Part shown: positions 8,494-17,522 of the stretch, piece after piece
Layout: each line of letters begins with the position of its first letter
How positions within the stretch are numbered: position 1 is the first letter of the stretch
NCBI GenBank assembly: GCA_039944535.1
Contig: JBDUYP010000022.1
Location: 62,001 to 126,000, forward strand
Source of the DNA: JAMZMI01 sp039944535
Lineage (GTDB): Bacteria > Bacteroidota > Bacteroidia > Cytophagales > Cyclobacteriaceae
Direction of reading: 5' to 3'
DNA: 64,000 nt
Notes under the pieces: generated by a model
Told to the model about the DNA's origin: nothing
Databases searched by the model: none
What the model saw: only the letters and a program-made list of their open reading frames with translations
Position numbers and translations under genes: made by a program

Positions 8494-10815
8494 ATGGCAA
8501 AAAACCTGGTAATAGTAGAGTCTCCAGCAAAGGCAAAAACAATAGAGGGGTATTTAGGCAAGGACTATACAGTGAAATCCAGCTACGGTCACGTACGGGA
8601 TTTGCCCAAAGGTGATAAGGCAATAGATATCGAAAATGGCTTCAAGCCAACATACGAAGTTTCGTCGGATAAGAAAGATGTAATCCGAGAATTGAAAAAA
8701 CTAACCAAGGCTGCCGAAACAATCTACCTTGCTAGTGATGATGACCGTGAAGGAGAGGCTATTTCATGGCATCTAAAAGAAGCCCTGAACCTGAATGACT
8801 CTAATACACGAAGGATAGTATTTAGAGAAATCACAAAAAATGCCATCCAAAATGCCATCCAGAACCCAAGAGGGATAGATATAGATCTGGTAAACGCTCA
8901 GCAAGCCAGAAGAATATTGGATCGTCTGGTAGGTTTCGAACTCTCTCCAGTGCTTTGGAAAAAGGTGAAAAGAGGTCTTTCTGCAGGTAGAGTGCAGTCC
9001 GTGGCTGTGCGACTTGTAGTCGAAAGAGAAAGGGAAATAGACAAGTTTAATGCAGTTTCGAGTTTCAAGATAAGTGCCTACTTCAATCTGGATCAGGACA
9101 AAACCTTACAAGCAGAACTTGGTAAAAAATTTAAAACTGAGGCAGAAGCTCAGCAATTTTTGGAGAAATGTGCTAATGCTGCTTTCAAAATAGACAACCT
9201 CGAGACCAAGCCTGCTAAGAAAAGTCCGGCACCTCCTTTTACAACTTCAACGCTACAACAAGAAGCAAGTAGAAAACTTGGTTATTCTGTATCATATACC
9301 ATGTCTCTGGCGCAAAAGCTATATGAAGCTGGTAAGATCACCTATATGAGAACTGACTCAGTGAACTTATCGCAAGAAGCCATAAATGGAGCAAATGCGG
9401 AAATTTCTTCAGCTTATGGCAATGATTTTATCCAGAACAGAACATACAAAACCAAATCCGCTTCTGCCCAGGAAGCTCACGAAGCAATCAGGCCCACCAA
9501 CTTCAACATGCACAATCTTGGTGGCAGTGGAGCTGAAGGTAGGTTATACGAACTTATTTGGAAGCGAGCTATTGCATCGCAAATGGCTGACGCGAAATTG
9601 GAAAAAACTACTGCGACCATAGGCATATCCACTACGGAGGAGACGCTAGTCGCCAGAGGTGAGATGATCAAGTTTGAAGGATTTCTGAAGGTTTACCTGG
9701 AATCTACGGATGATGAGGAAGATGAAGAACAAAAAGGAATGCTTCCACCTTTGACCATCGGACAAGAGCTCGAACTAAAAGACATGATTGCCAAGGAAGG
9801 ATTTACCCGCCCTCCTGCAAGATACACGGAGGCAAGTCTGGTAAAGCAACTGGAGGAAAAAGGAATAGGAAGACCCTCTACATATGCGCCAACTATTTCT
9901 ACTATACAAAAGCGGGAATATGTGGTAAAAGAAGAACGTGATGGTCGTGAAAGACAATACGTTGAATTGACCTTAGCCAAAGGAAAAACAAGAAAAGAAG
10001 TCAAAAAAGAGATTACGGGAGCGGAAAAGAACAAACTCTTCCCTACCAATATTGCCATGATTGTCAATGATTTTTTAGTAGAACATTTTGACAATGTGGT
10101 GGACTACTCATTTACTGCGGACGTAGAAAAAGAGTTTGATGACATAGCCAACGGAGAAGTGTCATGGGAGCAGATGATCAAAAACTTCTATGGGAAGTTC
10201 CACTCCAAAGTAGAGAATACAGAAAACATAGAACGGGCAGATATCAGTGCGGCCAGAGAACTGGGAGAAGACCCAAAAACAGGAAAGAATATCTACGTGC
10301 GTATGGGCCGATATGGGGCTTATGTTCAACTCGGAGAATCTCCTGAGAATGAGGAAGATGAAAAGCCCCAATACGCAAGCCTGAGAAAAGGCCAGTTCAT
10401 AGAAAACATTTCTCTTGAAGAAGCTTTGGAGCTTTTTAAGCTGCCAAGACAAGTCGGAGAATTTGAAGACAAAGTGATGACGGCTGCCATCGGCCGTTTT
10501 GGTCCGTACATTCGCCATGATGGCAAGTTTGTATCTATACCTAAAGACAAAGACCCGCTAACAATCACAGCTGATGAGTCGGTAGAGTTGATATTGGCAA
10601 AGAGAGAACTAGATGCCAATAAATACATCAAGACATTTGATGAAGATCCTGACGTTCAGGTGCTGAATGGCCGCTTTGGCCCTTACATCAAGTTTGGGAA
10701 AAAGAATGTGAAAATCCCTAAGGATAAAGTTCCGGAAGAGCTCACCTATGAGGAATGTAAAGACCTTGCAGCAAAAGCCCCTGAGAAAAAGGGAAGAGGA
10801 AGAAAAAAGAAATAA
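8494..10815 (+). CDS. topA: DNA topoisomerase I
   Basis: A 773-residue type IA topoisomerase. The TOPRIM domain is at the N-terminus (KNLVIVESPAKAKTIEGYLG, and the acidic ASDDDREGE). The active-site tyrosine is Tyr284 in KITYMRTDS. After about residue 590 the usual zinc fingers are absent. Instead there are Gly/Pro-type C-terminal repeats (MGRYGAYVQLG, IGRFGPYIRHDG, NGRFGPYIKFGKK) and a basic tail, as in other Bacteroidota. It relaxes negative supercoils. The ATG at 8494 is preceded by a purine-rich stretch (agagagagaagg) that could serve as ribosome-binding site. A hairpin terminator follows the gene. Confidence 0.97.
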   Translation: MAKNLVIVESPAKAKTIEGYLGKDYTVKSSYGHVRDLPKGDKAIDIENGFKPTYEVSSDKKDVIRELKKLTKAAETIYLASDDDREGEAISWHLKEALNLNDSNTRRIVFREITKNAIQNAIQNPRGIDIDLVNAQQARRILDRLVGFELSPVLWKKVKRGLSAGRVQSVAVRLVVEREREIDKFNAVSSFKISAYFNLDQDKTLQAELGKKFKTEAEAQQFLEKCANAAFKIDNLETKPAKKSPAPPFTTSTLQQEASRKLGYSVSYTMSLAQKLYEAGKITYMRTDSVNLSQEAINGANAEISSAYGNDFIQNRTYKTKSASAQEAHEAIRPTNFNMHNLGGSGAEGRLYELIWKRAIASQMADAKLEKTTATIGISTTEETLVARGEMIKFEGFLKVYLESTDDEEDEEQKGMLPPLTIGQELELKDMIAKEGFTRPPARYTEASLVKQLEEKGIGRPSTYAPTISTIQKREYVVKEERDGRERQYVELTLAKGKTRKEVKKEITGAEKNKLFPTNIAMIVNDFLVEHFDNVVDYSFTADVEKEFDDIANGEVSWEQMIKNFYGKFHSKVENTENIERADISAARELGEDPKTGKNIYVRMGRYGAYVQLGESPENEEDEKPQYASLRKGQFIENISLEEALELFKLPRQVGEFEDKVMTAAIGRFGPYIRHDGKFVSIPKDKDPLTITADESVELILAKRELDANKYIKTFDEDPDVQVLNGRFGPYIKFGKKNVKIPKDKVPEELTYEECKDLAAKAPEKKGRGRKKK

Positions 10816-10862
10816 TTAGATATAGCATGCGCTAAAGCTGAACCCATAATGCTGAAAATTCA

Positions 10863-10893
10863 GAGGCCGCTCAAAACTTATTTGAGCGGCCTC
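10863..10893. terminator. Bidirectional hairpin terminator between topA and fic
   Basis: A perfect 13-base-pair stem (gaggccgctcaaa / tttgagcggcctc) with a 5-base loop lies between the convergent topA and HTH-Fic genes. Short T runs follow it in both directions (ttt on plus; TTTT after the stem on minus), so it can end both transcripts. Confidence 0.8.
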
Positions 10894-10898
10894 TTTGA

Positions 10899-11963
10899 TC
10901 ATACCATCTTCAAATGCTCTTGCAATGAAAATATTGCAGAGTCAATCACAAGGGAATAAAAAGGTTCAGGGTTGTTGTTCACCTGAACATCTTCCAGAGA
11001 TTTATAATACTGCAAACGGCTGCTCAGGTCTCCTTTTATATGAGTAAGCGTATAGCCATTTTGAAGCATCACCACATTCATAAGCAGCCTTGATGTCCTG
11101 CCATTTCCATCTATAAACGGATGAATGCTAACCAAACGCTCATGAACTTCAGCCGCCAAAATCAATGGATGAAGAAGTCTTTTTTGGTTTTGGTAATGCT
11201 TAAAAAAATCTTCCATCAATTTATCCAACATATAAGGCTGTGGTGGCTCGTGCCTGCTTCCACTTATCCTGACTGGTACCTGCCTATATACACCTGCATT
11301 GTGAGAGTCAACACCTTTCAATATCAGAGAATGCAATTGCAATAAAGTCCTTTTCGAAACTGTCTCCTTACTGGAAATCATCTGCCCCACATAGTCCAAG
11401 GCATCCATGTGATTCACTGCCTCCAAATGCTCTCTCATGGACTTGCCTCCTATGGTCAAACCTTCCCTTACTACCAGATGCGTTTCCTGAAGTGTCAGTG
11501 TGTTTCCCTCTATCCTGTTACTCTCATATGTGTTTTCCACATCAAAAAACTCACGCATTTTAGAAAGTTGAGTTTCGTTAAGCGGCTTGTTCTTCTGCCA
11601 CGAGCGTTTCAGCTCATCAGCATACTGAAGTTTCTCTCTCAACTCTGATGACACATCAGGCACATCAAATGTTTTGGAGCTTCTTAGATATTCTACCCTC
11701 GTCTCAGCAACTGCGAGAGCCTCTGCGGCCTGAGGTTCATATTTCACGATTTTAATGATTTTTTCAGCCAACCACTCGACCTTCAGCTTATCCAAATCTA
11801 CGTTAAGATTCGTCGATAACTTTTCTAATTGCTCATAGGTGGGCACTCTGTTGCCTGATTCAAATTTGCTTACCAGTGCCTGATCTATATTGAGGAATGC
11901 AGCTACTTCACGGGTTTTCAAACCCATTTTAACTCTTCCTTCTTTTAAAACATCGTGAAGCAT
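10899..11963 (-). CDS. Fic-domain protein with N-terminal HTH (self-inhibited AMPylase type)
   Basis: A 354-residue protein. Residues about 1-60 form an XRE-type helix-turn-helix (LKTREVAAFLNIDQALVSKF). Residues about 130-350 are a Fic domain with the complete catalytic motif HPFIDGNGRTSR (His281). Upstream of it is the inhibitory helix motif SNRIEGN (Ser148 to Glu152-Gly), which fits (S/T)xxxE(G/N), so this is a class in which the inhibitory glutamate is in the same chain. The predicted activity is transfer of AMP, or another nucleotide, from NTP to a protein hydroxyl; the target is unknown. No separate antitoxin gene is present, as expected for this class. The perfect inverted repeat directly upstream suggests autoregulation by its own HTH domain. 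Confidence 0.92.
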   Translation of the reverse strand: MLHDVLKEGRVKMGLKTREVAAFLNIDQALVSKFESGNRVPTYEQLEKLSTNLNVDLDKLKVEWLAEKIIKIVKYEPQAAEALAVAETRVEYLRSSKTFDVPDVSSELREKLQYADELKRSWQKNKPLNETQLSKMREFFDVENTYESNRIEGNTLTLQETHLVVREGLTIGGKSMREHLEAVNHMDALDYVGQMISSKETVSKRTLLQLHSLILKGVDSHNAGVYRQVPVRISGSRHEPPQPYMLDKLMEDFFKHYQNQKRLLHPLILAAEVHERLVSIHPFIDGNGRTSRLLMNVVMLQNGYTLTHIKGDLSSRLQYYKSLEDVQVNNNPEPFYSLVIDSAIFSLQEHLKMV

Positions 11964-11973
11964 ACCAACTAAA

Positions 11974-12009
11974 TTATGACTAAATATATCATGACAAATT
12001 TAGTCATAA
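11974..12009 (-). promoter_or_regulatory. Inverted-repeat operator ahead of the HTH-Fic gene
   Basis: A perfect 12-base inverted repeat, ttatgactaaat (11974-11985) and atttagtcataa (11998-12009), with a 12-base spacer, starts 11 bases upstream of the Fic start codon. A related half-site (atgacaaatt) lies at 11991-12000 inside the spacer and right arm. An XRE-type HTH in the product makes autorepression the simple reading (inference). Confidence 0.65.
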
Positions 12010-12023
12010 ATTTATGAAAACAA

Positions 12024-12045
12024 AACGCAGACCTTAATCTGCGTT
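12024..12045 (-). terminator. Terminator of dnaN
   Basis: An 8-base-pair stem (aacgcaga / tctgcgtt) with a 6-base loop lies just past the dnaN stop. On the minus strand it is followed by TTTGTTTTC, a usable T-rich tract. Confidence 0.7.
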
Positions 12046-12061
12046 ACTTTTTAATATTCTA

Positions 12062-13186
12062 TTATACCTGGTTGTTTAGCATAACCGGCATTACCAACAT
12101 CAAAATATCCTCATTCTCGTCTTTATCATTTGGAGTAATGATACCTGCTCGGTTAGGGGCACTCAACTTCAATGTAAGATCATCAGCATCAAGGTTGTTT
12201 AGCATCTCAATTAAGAACTTGGCGTTGAATCCAATTTCGATATCCTCTCCATCATGCTCGCACGACAATCTTTCGTTTGCCTCATTGGAGAAGTCAAGAT
12301 CTTCAGCAGAAATCATCAACTCGCTACCAGCGATTTTCAATCTCACCTGATGAGTGGTCTTGTTTGCATAGATGGCAATCCTTTTCAAAGAACTCAACAA
12401 AGCACCTTTATTGATCACCATGCTATTGTTGTTGTCAGCCGGAATCACATTTTCATAATCCGGGAAACGCTCATCGATCAAACGACAAATCATCTTCACG
12501 TTGTTGAAATTAAAAAATGCGTTTGACGCATTGAATTCAACATTAACGTTGGTATTCTCACTAGGCAAAGTCGTCTTCAAAAGCGTCAAGGCTTTGCGAG
12601 GGATGATCATACTGTGTCCCATATCTGCCGCCACATCCACTCTTCTGTATCGGATCAGCCTGTGACTATCCGTGGCAACAAACGTGGTATTGGTTTCATC
12701 CAACTTCACATATACACCAGTCATTGCCGGGCGAAGCTCATCATTGCTTGTCGCAAAGATTGTATTATTGATAGCTTGAGCAAGCACCCCGGAAGCCATG
12801 TTCACAGAGTACCCGTCCGAAACCGCCGGAATCTTAGGGAAGTCCGTAGCATTTTCTCCCGACAACTTATATCTACCATTGTCAGAGTTGATCTCGATGC
12901 TGTAGGTATCAGAGTCTATAGAAAAGGTCACTGGCTGCTCCGGTAAGTTTCTCAACGTTTCCAATAAAATTTTAGCAGGAATCGCAATGCTTCCATCCTC
13001 TTTGGCCTCAACCTCCATTTCGGTAATCATACTAGTCTGCAAATCAGACGCTGTAATGGTCAACGTACCATCTGTGATTTCGAAAAGGAAATTCTCCAAA
13101 ATAGGCACAACCGGATTGGTAGTGATAACCCCATTGATTGCAGAAAGCTGCTTCAAAAGGTAAGAAGAGGAAACAATAAACTTCAT
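12062..13186 (-). CDS. dnaN: DNA polymerase III beta subunit (sliding clamp)
   Basis: A 374-residue protein that aligns end to end with DnaN: MKFIVSSSYLLKQLSAINGV at the start, the three clamp repeats, FVATDSHRLIRYRR in the middle domain, and the C-terminal LMLVMPVMLNNQV (the M-P block beside the hydrophobic pocket for clamp-binding peptides). The dimeric ring holds polymerase III and other factors on DNA. It is not next to dnaA here; it lies downstream of the gld cluster, 120 bases after the DUF4340-like gene. Its own terminator follows, and a candidate promoter lies in the 120-base gap. Confidence 0.97.
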   Translation of the reverse strand: MKFIVSSSYLLKQLSAINGVITTNPVVPILENFLFEITDGTLTITASDLQTSMITEMEVEAKEDGSIAIPAKILLETLRNLPEQPVTFSIDSDTYSIEINSDNGRYKLSGENATDFPKIPAVSDGYSVNMASGVLAQAINNTIFATSNDELRPAMTGVYVKLDETNTTFVATDSHRLIRYRRVDVAADMGHSMIIPRKALTLLKTTLPSENTNVNVEFNASNAFFNFNNVKMICRLIDERFPDYENVIPADNNNSMVINKGALLSSLKRIAIYANKTTHQVRLKIAGSELMISAEDLDFSNEANERLSCEHDGEDIEIGFNAKFLIEMLNNLDADDLTLKLSAPNRAGIITPNDKDENEDILMLVMPVMLNNQV

Positions 13187-13306
13187 AGTTGGTATTTTAT
13201 TTAAGTGCCAGAAAATGTTGTTTCATTTTTCGGCGATTGGTTATCATGTTGGATTTGGGCGTCAAATTTAAGAACAAAAGTTGATAAATCAGCCTTAAAG
13301 TCAGTA

Positions 13307-14206
13307 TCACTCAGCGAGTTTAAAATCATCTCTTGACATCAGCATATTACTGATCCTTCTCTTGTCAAAAATGACCATCTCCCCGATACTATTTTTAACC
13401 AAATTAAAACCTTCCTTTTCTAAAGACGGAAATATGATCAAAGTCTCAGGAGCACTGTAATTAATTGACTCTAAAGTAAGTATAGCCACCGGTTTAGACT
13501 CTACGAGACTATCGTATCTAGGGAAACGCCCCCTGCTTATTCGCTCATTGGCCTGCAGGTACTGAAATTGATTGAGATAATCAACAACCAAACCGGAATC
13601 GAGTTTATTGACCCCAGAAACATTAAAAAATTCTTCATTGAAAGCAATTTCAAAATCTTTTTCGTCCGAATCTATATAATCCAGATTCAACCTTTGAATG
13701 GTTCGCCAACTCCCATTGAAAACCAATCTATCCCGCCACTGATCCGCATTCAGTTCGAAAATACTCGCTAAATAATCCCTGTATCCCGGAATCTCCACTT
13801 CGTAGGTTTTACCATCTTTGGTAAAAAAGGTTTTCGTTTGAGTGGCATTGCCTGACACCATAAATGAATCGCTATTCAATTTGACTTTGACTCCATCTTT
13901 TACAGCTTCGTGCACAGGTCGCTTCACCCTCACTCTTTGCATAATTGAAAAAAGAAGCCTCCTCAAACCTTCATCTATCCGGTATTGTCCGTTGAGTTCC
14001 CATCCATCTTCTGACTTGGTCAACTCCACCACTCTATCGCCAAGGGTCAGGAGGACGCTCGACACTGACGCAGTGTCAGCTACGGCAAACATGTGCTCAT
14101 CAAATGTGGTTTTAGAGCCTTTCCCTGGAAGTAGAAAAACAACCAGATTGATTATTAAAACCAAAACCAACAATCCGAAAAGTCGCTTATTCTTCTTTTC
14201 CATCAA
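13307..14206 (-). CDS. GldG-associated membrane protein, DUF4340-like
   Basis: A 299-residue protein with one N-terminal transmembrane segment (residues about 7-27, ending LLPGKG) and a long extracytoplasmic part. The pattern of residues 45-80 (VLLTLGDRVVELTKSEDGWELNG ... RRLLFSIMQRV) is that of DUF4340 proteins, which in many bacteria follow an ABC ATPase, a permease and a GldG-like subunit. Its start overlaps the end of gldG by four bases, so it belongs to the same operon. It probably is an accessory subunit of that transporter (inference from context). Confidence 0.7.
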   Translation of the reverse strand: MMEKKNKRLFGLLVLVLIINLVVFLLPGKGSKTTFDEHMFAVADTASVSSVLLTLGDRVVELTKSEDGWELNGQYRIDEGLRRLLFSIMQRVRVKRPVHEAVKDGVKVKLNSDSFMVSGNATQTKTFFTKDGKTYEVEIPGYRDYLASIFELNADQWRDRLVFNGSWRTIQRLNLDYIDSDEKDFEIAFNEEFFNVSGVNKLDSGLVVDYLNQFQYLQANERISRGRFPRYDSLVESKPVAILTLESINYSAPETLIIFPSLEKEGFNLVKNSIGEMVIFDKRRISNMLMSRDDFKLAE

Positions 14207-15888
14207 GCCTGGTTTTTCTTTTTACGAATGATTGCTTTGGCTAATCCGAATAGTAGCAGAAGCAATACTGGTGCTCCCAAATTCACGACCTGCCACTTCA
14301 AGCGCTCTTCTTTTATTTTCACTTTGTCCAGCGGACGAATCTTAATTTCCTTTGTTCGTGACTGAATAATTCCATCGTCATCCATGAGATAATCGATCAG
14401 ATTCATAATCAAATCCTCGTTTGCATATTGAGCTTGACTGTAAGGCTCCATACCTAAAGCCAAAGGCTTACCATCTTCCAAACTCAATTCATTTCTAATC
14501 AAATCCCCATCGGCAATGACTACCACTTTTGAGTCCACTCCATCTTCCAGCATCTCACCGCGACTCATCCCTTTCGGAGGAAATTTGTTTTTATATAGGG
14601 ATGTGAAATTACCTTCAAGCAGATAACCCACAGGTTTTGGTCCAGATTGAAATTTATCCGGCAGTAATTCACTTTTCAAATCATTGAAACTGACCTGAAC
14701 GGGTGACCCCAAAACTTTCGTATGAGCTGAAGTGAGCATCAGCGGTGTTTTCTTCACCCCGACCGCCTTCACAGTATCTATTGTAGAGCCAAAACGCACC
14801 ATTACAGCATCGAGGTTTTTGACCACCGGATGATCGCCATAGTTGGTGATGATGGGAAAATACGGCCATGGCAGCATCCGAATCTGCGGCTGATTGCCAA
14901 TATTGCCTGCCACGATAGGGAAGTCTCCGCAGTTGAGGTCAACTACATAATCCTGATTGATTCGCACACCATATTTAAATAACATATCGGTGAGGTTGGT
15001 TTCATAAGGAATGGCCACAGTACCATCTCCGGAGGCACTGTCCATATTGACCCGAAGTGCGTCAAGGAAAAACAAAAGCTTGCCTCCTTTCATGAGATAT
15101 TGATCCAAAAGGTATTTCTCACGGTTTGAGAATTTGGAAGTAGGCTTAGCCACAACCAAAAGGTCATATCCCACGATGGGACTTTTCTTTTCAGGAAGAT
15201 CGAGCCTGAATAGATCATATTTTGACAAAACAAGATTTGTAAATCCTGCAAGCTGCGCAGTGTCTGGTTCATTGTGCCCTACAACCAGCCCAACTCTTTT
15301 CCTCCTCAGTTCTGACAACTGAATCAACCCACTAGCGAGCTCATACTCCAGACCTTCGATAGATTGATTAATCATTTCCTCAGGGCTGGTGGTTCGGTTG
15401 CCCTTCAAAAGGTTAACACCAATCTCCTGGCCATGATAAGAAAGAATCAGCCCAGGGAAAACCCATTTCTGGGAAGTTTGACCATCCTGAGTGTAATTCA
15501 AGTTGGTTGGCTGTAACCCTCTTTGGATCAAATCCTGATAGTATTTGTTGCGCGCCTTTGCACTTTGAGCCAGCGATGGATCGATAAACTTGTAATTGAT
15601 ATTTGTATTGGAGTAAATGGAAAACTCCTCAAGCGTCTCGCGAATAGATTTTTGAAACCTGAGAAAGTTTGATGGTAATTCTCCTGCCAGATAAACTTCT
15701 ACATAAACCTCCTCATCCAATCTCTCAAGAAGATTTTTGGTTTGATCAGACAAACTAAACCTATTCTCCTCAGTCATATCTATGCGAACCCTAAATTGAT
15801 TGGACAGTTGAAAAACCAACCACACAACAAGCACCGTAAGCACAATCTGCAAAACCAAGTTTAACCGATGACTATTCCAACTGATCAT
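14203..15888 (-). CDS. gldG: Gliding-motility ABC transporter auxiliary subunit GldG
   Basis: A 561-residue protein with an N-terminal transmembrane segment (residues about 9-28), a large periplasmic region of the ABC_transp_aux type (RFSLSDQTKNLLERLDEEVYVEVYLAGELP near the start; KRVGLVVGHNEPDTAQL; DYVVDLNCGDFPIVAGN) and a C-terminal transmembrane segment at about 530-550 (APVLLLLLFGLAKAI) followed by basic residues. With GldA and GldF it forms an ABC complex needed for gliding in some Bacteroidota. It overlaps gldF and the DUF4340-like gene by four bases each, a tight operon. Confidence 0.9.
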   Translation of the reverse strand: MISWNSHRLNLVLQIVLTVLVVWLVFQLSNQFRVRIDMTEENRFSLSDQTKNLLERLDEEVYVEVYLAGELPSNFLRFQKSIRETLEEFSIYSNTNINYKFIDPSLAQSAKARNKYYQDLIQRGLQPTNLNYTQDGQTSQKWVFPGLILSYHGQEIGVNLLKGNRTTSPEEMINQSIEGLEYELASGLIQLSELRRKRVGLVVGHNEPDTAQLAGFTNLVLSKYDLFRLDLPEKKSPIVGYDLLVVAKPTSKFSNREKYLLDQYLMKGGKLLFFLDALRVNMDSASGDGTVAIPYETNLTDMLFKYGVRINQDYVVDLNCGDFPIVAGNIGNQPQIRMLPWPYFPIITNYGDHPVVKNLDAVMVRFGSTIDTVKAVGVKKTPLMLTSAHTKVLGSPVQVSFNDLKSELLPDKFQSGPKPVGYLLEGNFTSLYKNKFPPKGMSRGEMLEDGVDSKVVVIADGDLIRNELSLEDGKPLALGMEPYSQAQYANEDLIMNLIDYLMDDDGIIQSRTKEIKIRPLDKVKIKEERLKWQVVNLGAPVLLLLLFGLAKAIIRKKKNQA

Positions 15889-16610
15889 TTCTTAAAACCC
15901 AGGATTAGTTTGGTTAACATTAGAATGATCGTGATCATTCCCACAAAATAAGCCACATCCAGCAAGTCTATCAGTCCTTTGCTCAGGGATGAATAATGAG
16001 ACATGATTCCAAGATCCGAAATCACATAAGACCAGCCCGACCACACGTCAATGGCAGCAATGGAATCGAACCCGGCATAGAGTAAAAAGCTCAAAAATGC
16101 AGAAAGGATAAACGAAACAATCTGATTGCCCGTAAGCGCCGAAGCAAGGATTCCCACGGATGTGAAAACACCACCCAGCAATAACAGGCCTATATACGAA
16201 CCCATGATACCCGGAGTATCCAAATTGCCCGCCGGATTACCTAATTGCGATAGCGAGAAATAATACACCAGCGTCGGGATAATCGAGAAGAAAACCAGGA
16301 AGTATCCAGCAAAGAATTTACCAAGAATGACGTCAATTTCTTTGAAAGGCAGTGTATAAAGCAGCTCCAGAGTGCCATTGCGTTTTTCCTCAGCGAAAGA
16401 CTTCATAGTGATGGCCGGAATCAAAAACATGAAAACATATGGCCCTAATGAAAATACAGGCTCCATGCTGGCATAGCCATAATCCAGCACATTGGTATCT
16501 GGGAAAACCCACATAAGCAAACCTATGCCAACTAGGAAAACACCGATGACCACATATGCGATGAGTGAATCTAAGAATTCGTTTATCTCCTTCAGAAATA
16601 TGCTGATCAT
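15885..16610 (-). CDS. gldF: Gliding-motility ABC transporter permease GldF
   Basis: A 241-residue integral membrane protein with about six transmembrane segments. It has the ABC-2 permease block MKSFAEEKRNGTLELLYTLP that precedes the coupling helix. The sequence and size fit GldF, and the gene lies between gldA and gldG with four-base overlaps on both sides. It provides the membrane channel of the GldAFG complex. Confidence 0.92.
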   Translation of the reverse strand: MISIFLKEINEFLDSLIAYVVIGVFLVGIGLLMWVFPDTNVLDYGYASMEPVFSLGPYVFMFLIPAITMKSFAEEKRNGTLELLYTLPFKEIDVILGKFFAGYFLVFFSIIPTLVYYFSLSQLGNPAGNLDTPGIMGSYIGLLLLGGVFTSVGILASALTGNQIVSFILSAFLSFLLYAGFDSIAAIDVWSGWSYVISDLGIMSHYSSLSKGLIDLLDVAYFVGMITIILMLTKLILGFKK

Positions 16611-17521
16611 CTCTTCTGATTTTGGGTTAAACGATGAAAAATTTCTTCAAGGGATTTTTGAGCTTTGGTCAAGCTCACCAGCGGCAGATCATGCGTGGAG
16701 GTAATTTTTAGTAGTTCCGCTCTAAGGTCATCTCTCTCAGACTCTATGAGGTAAGCATTGTCTCCATAAGGTTTTATCTCAAACCCCTGACTTTCAAACA
16801 AACTGGTTTCGATTTCATTTTCAAAAGTGATGATGATACCAGTGGTCTCATTCATCCCTTCTTTGAGTACGCTCAATTTATCATCCGCCACAATCTGTCC
16901 TTTGTCAATTATCACCACTTTGTCACAAATAGCCTCTACCTCCTGCATGATGTGAGTGGACAGAATCACGGTCTTGTCTGCACTTATATTTTTGATCACC
17001 TCGCGGATTTCGAGAATCTGATTTGGGTCAAGTCCGGTAGTTGGTTCGTCCAAAACCAATACAGACGGGTTATGTATGAGCGCCTGCGCAAGACCAACCC
17101 TCTGACGATAACCCTTTGACAAGGCGCCTATTTTCTTTTTTCGCTCTCGTTGCAGCCCGACAGTTTCTATCATCTCCTCCACCCTGCTGTTCAGCTTTGA
17201 CCCTTTGATGCCATAAGCTCCACCTATAAACCTTAAGAATTCGCGAACATACATATCCAAATAGAGCGGATTGTGCTCTGGTAGATAGCCGGTAAGCTTT
17301 TTTACCTTGAGTGAATTGTCAGTTACTGAGATTCCATCCAGCGTTATAGATCCGGAGGTTGGCCGCACATAACCCACTGCCATTTTCATGGTAGTAGATT
17401 TTCCTGCTCCATTAGGACCCAAAAAACCTGTAACCTTACCCTTGGGTGCTTCAAAACTGATAGCATCCACAGCGTGTTGTTCGCCGTACATTTTGGTCAA
17501 ATCCTGAATGATAACGGACAT
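16607..17521 (-). CDS. gldA: Gliding-motility ABC transporter ATPase GldA
   Basis: The true start is the ATG at 17521 (MSVIIQDLTKMYGEQHAV), giving 304 residues. The same frame is open further upstream to 17623, but that part overlaps the SDR gene and does not look like ATPase. Walker A is GPNGAGKS, the signature is LSKGYRQRVGLAQAL, and Walker B is VLVLDEPTTGLDP. The C-terminal third (VVIDKGQIVADDKLSVLKEG onward) is the regulatory tail of this family. It energises the GldAFG transporter. The start codon lies one base after the SDR stop, and the stop overlaps the gldF start. Confidence 0.95.
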   Translation of the reverse strand: MSVIIQDLTKMYGEQHAVDAISFEAPKGKVTGFLGPNGAGKSTTMKMAVGYVRPTSGSITLDGISVTDNSLKVKKLTGYLPEHNPLYLDMYVREFLRFIGGAYGIKGSKLNSRVEEMIETVGLQRERKKKIGALSKGYRQRVGLAQALIHNPSVLVLDEPTTGLDPNQILEIREVIKNISADKTVILSTHIMQEVEAICDKVVIIDKGQIVADDKLSVLKEGMNETTGIIITFENEIETSLFESQGFEIKPYGDNAYLIESERDDLRAELLKITSTHDLPLVSLTKAQKSLEEIFHRLTQNQKR

Positions 17522-17522
17522 C

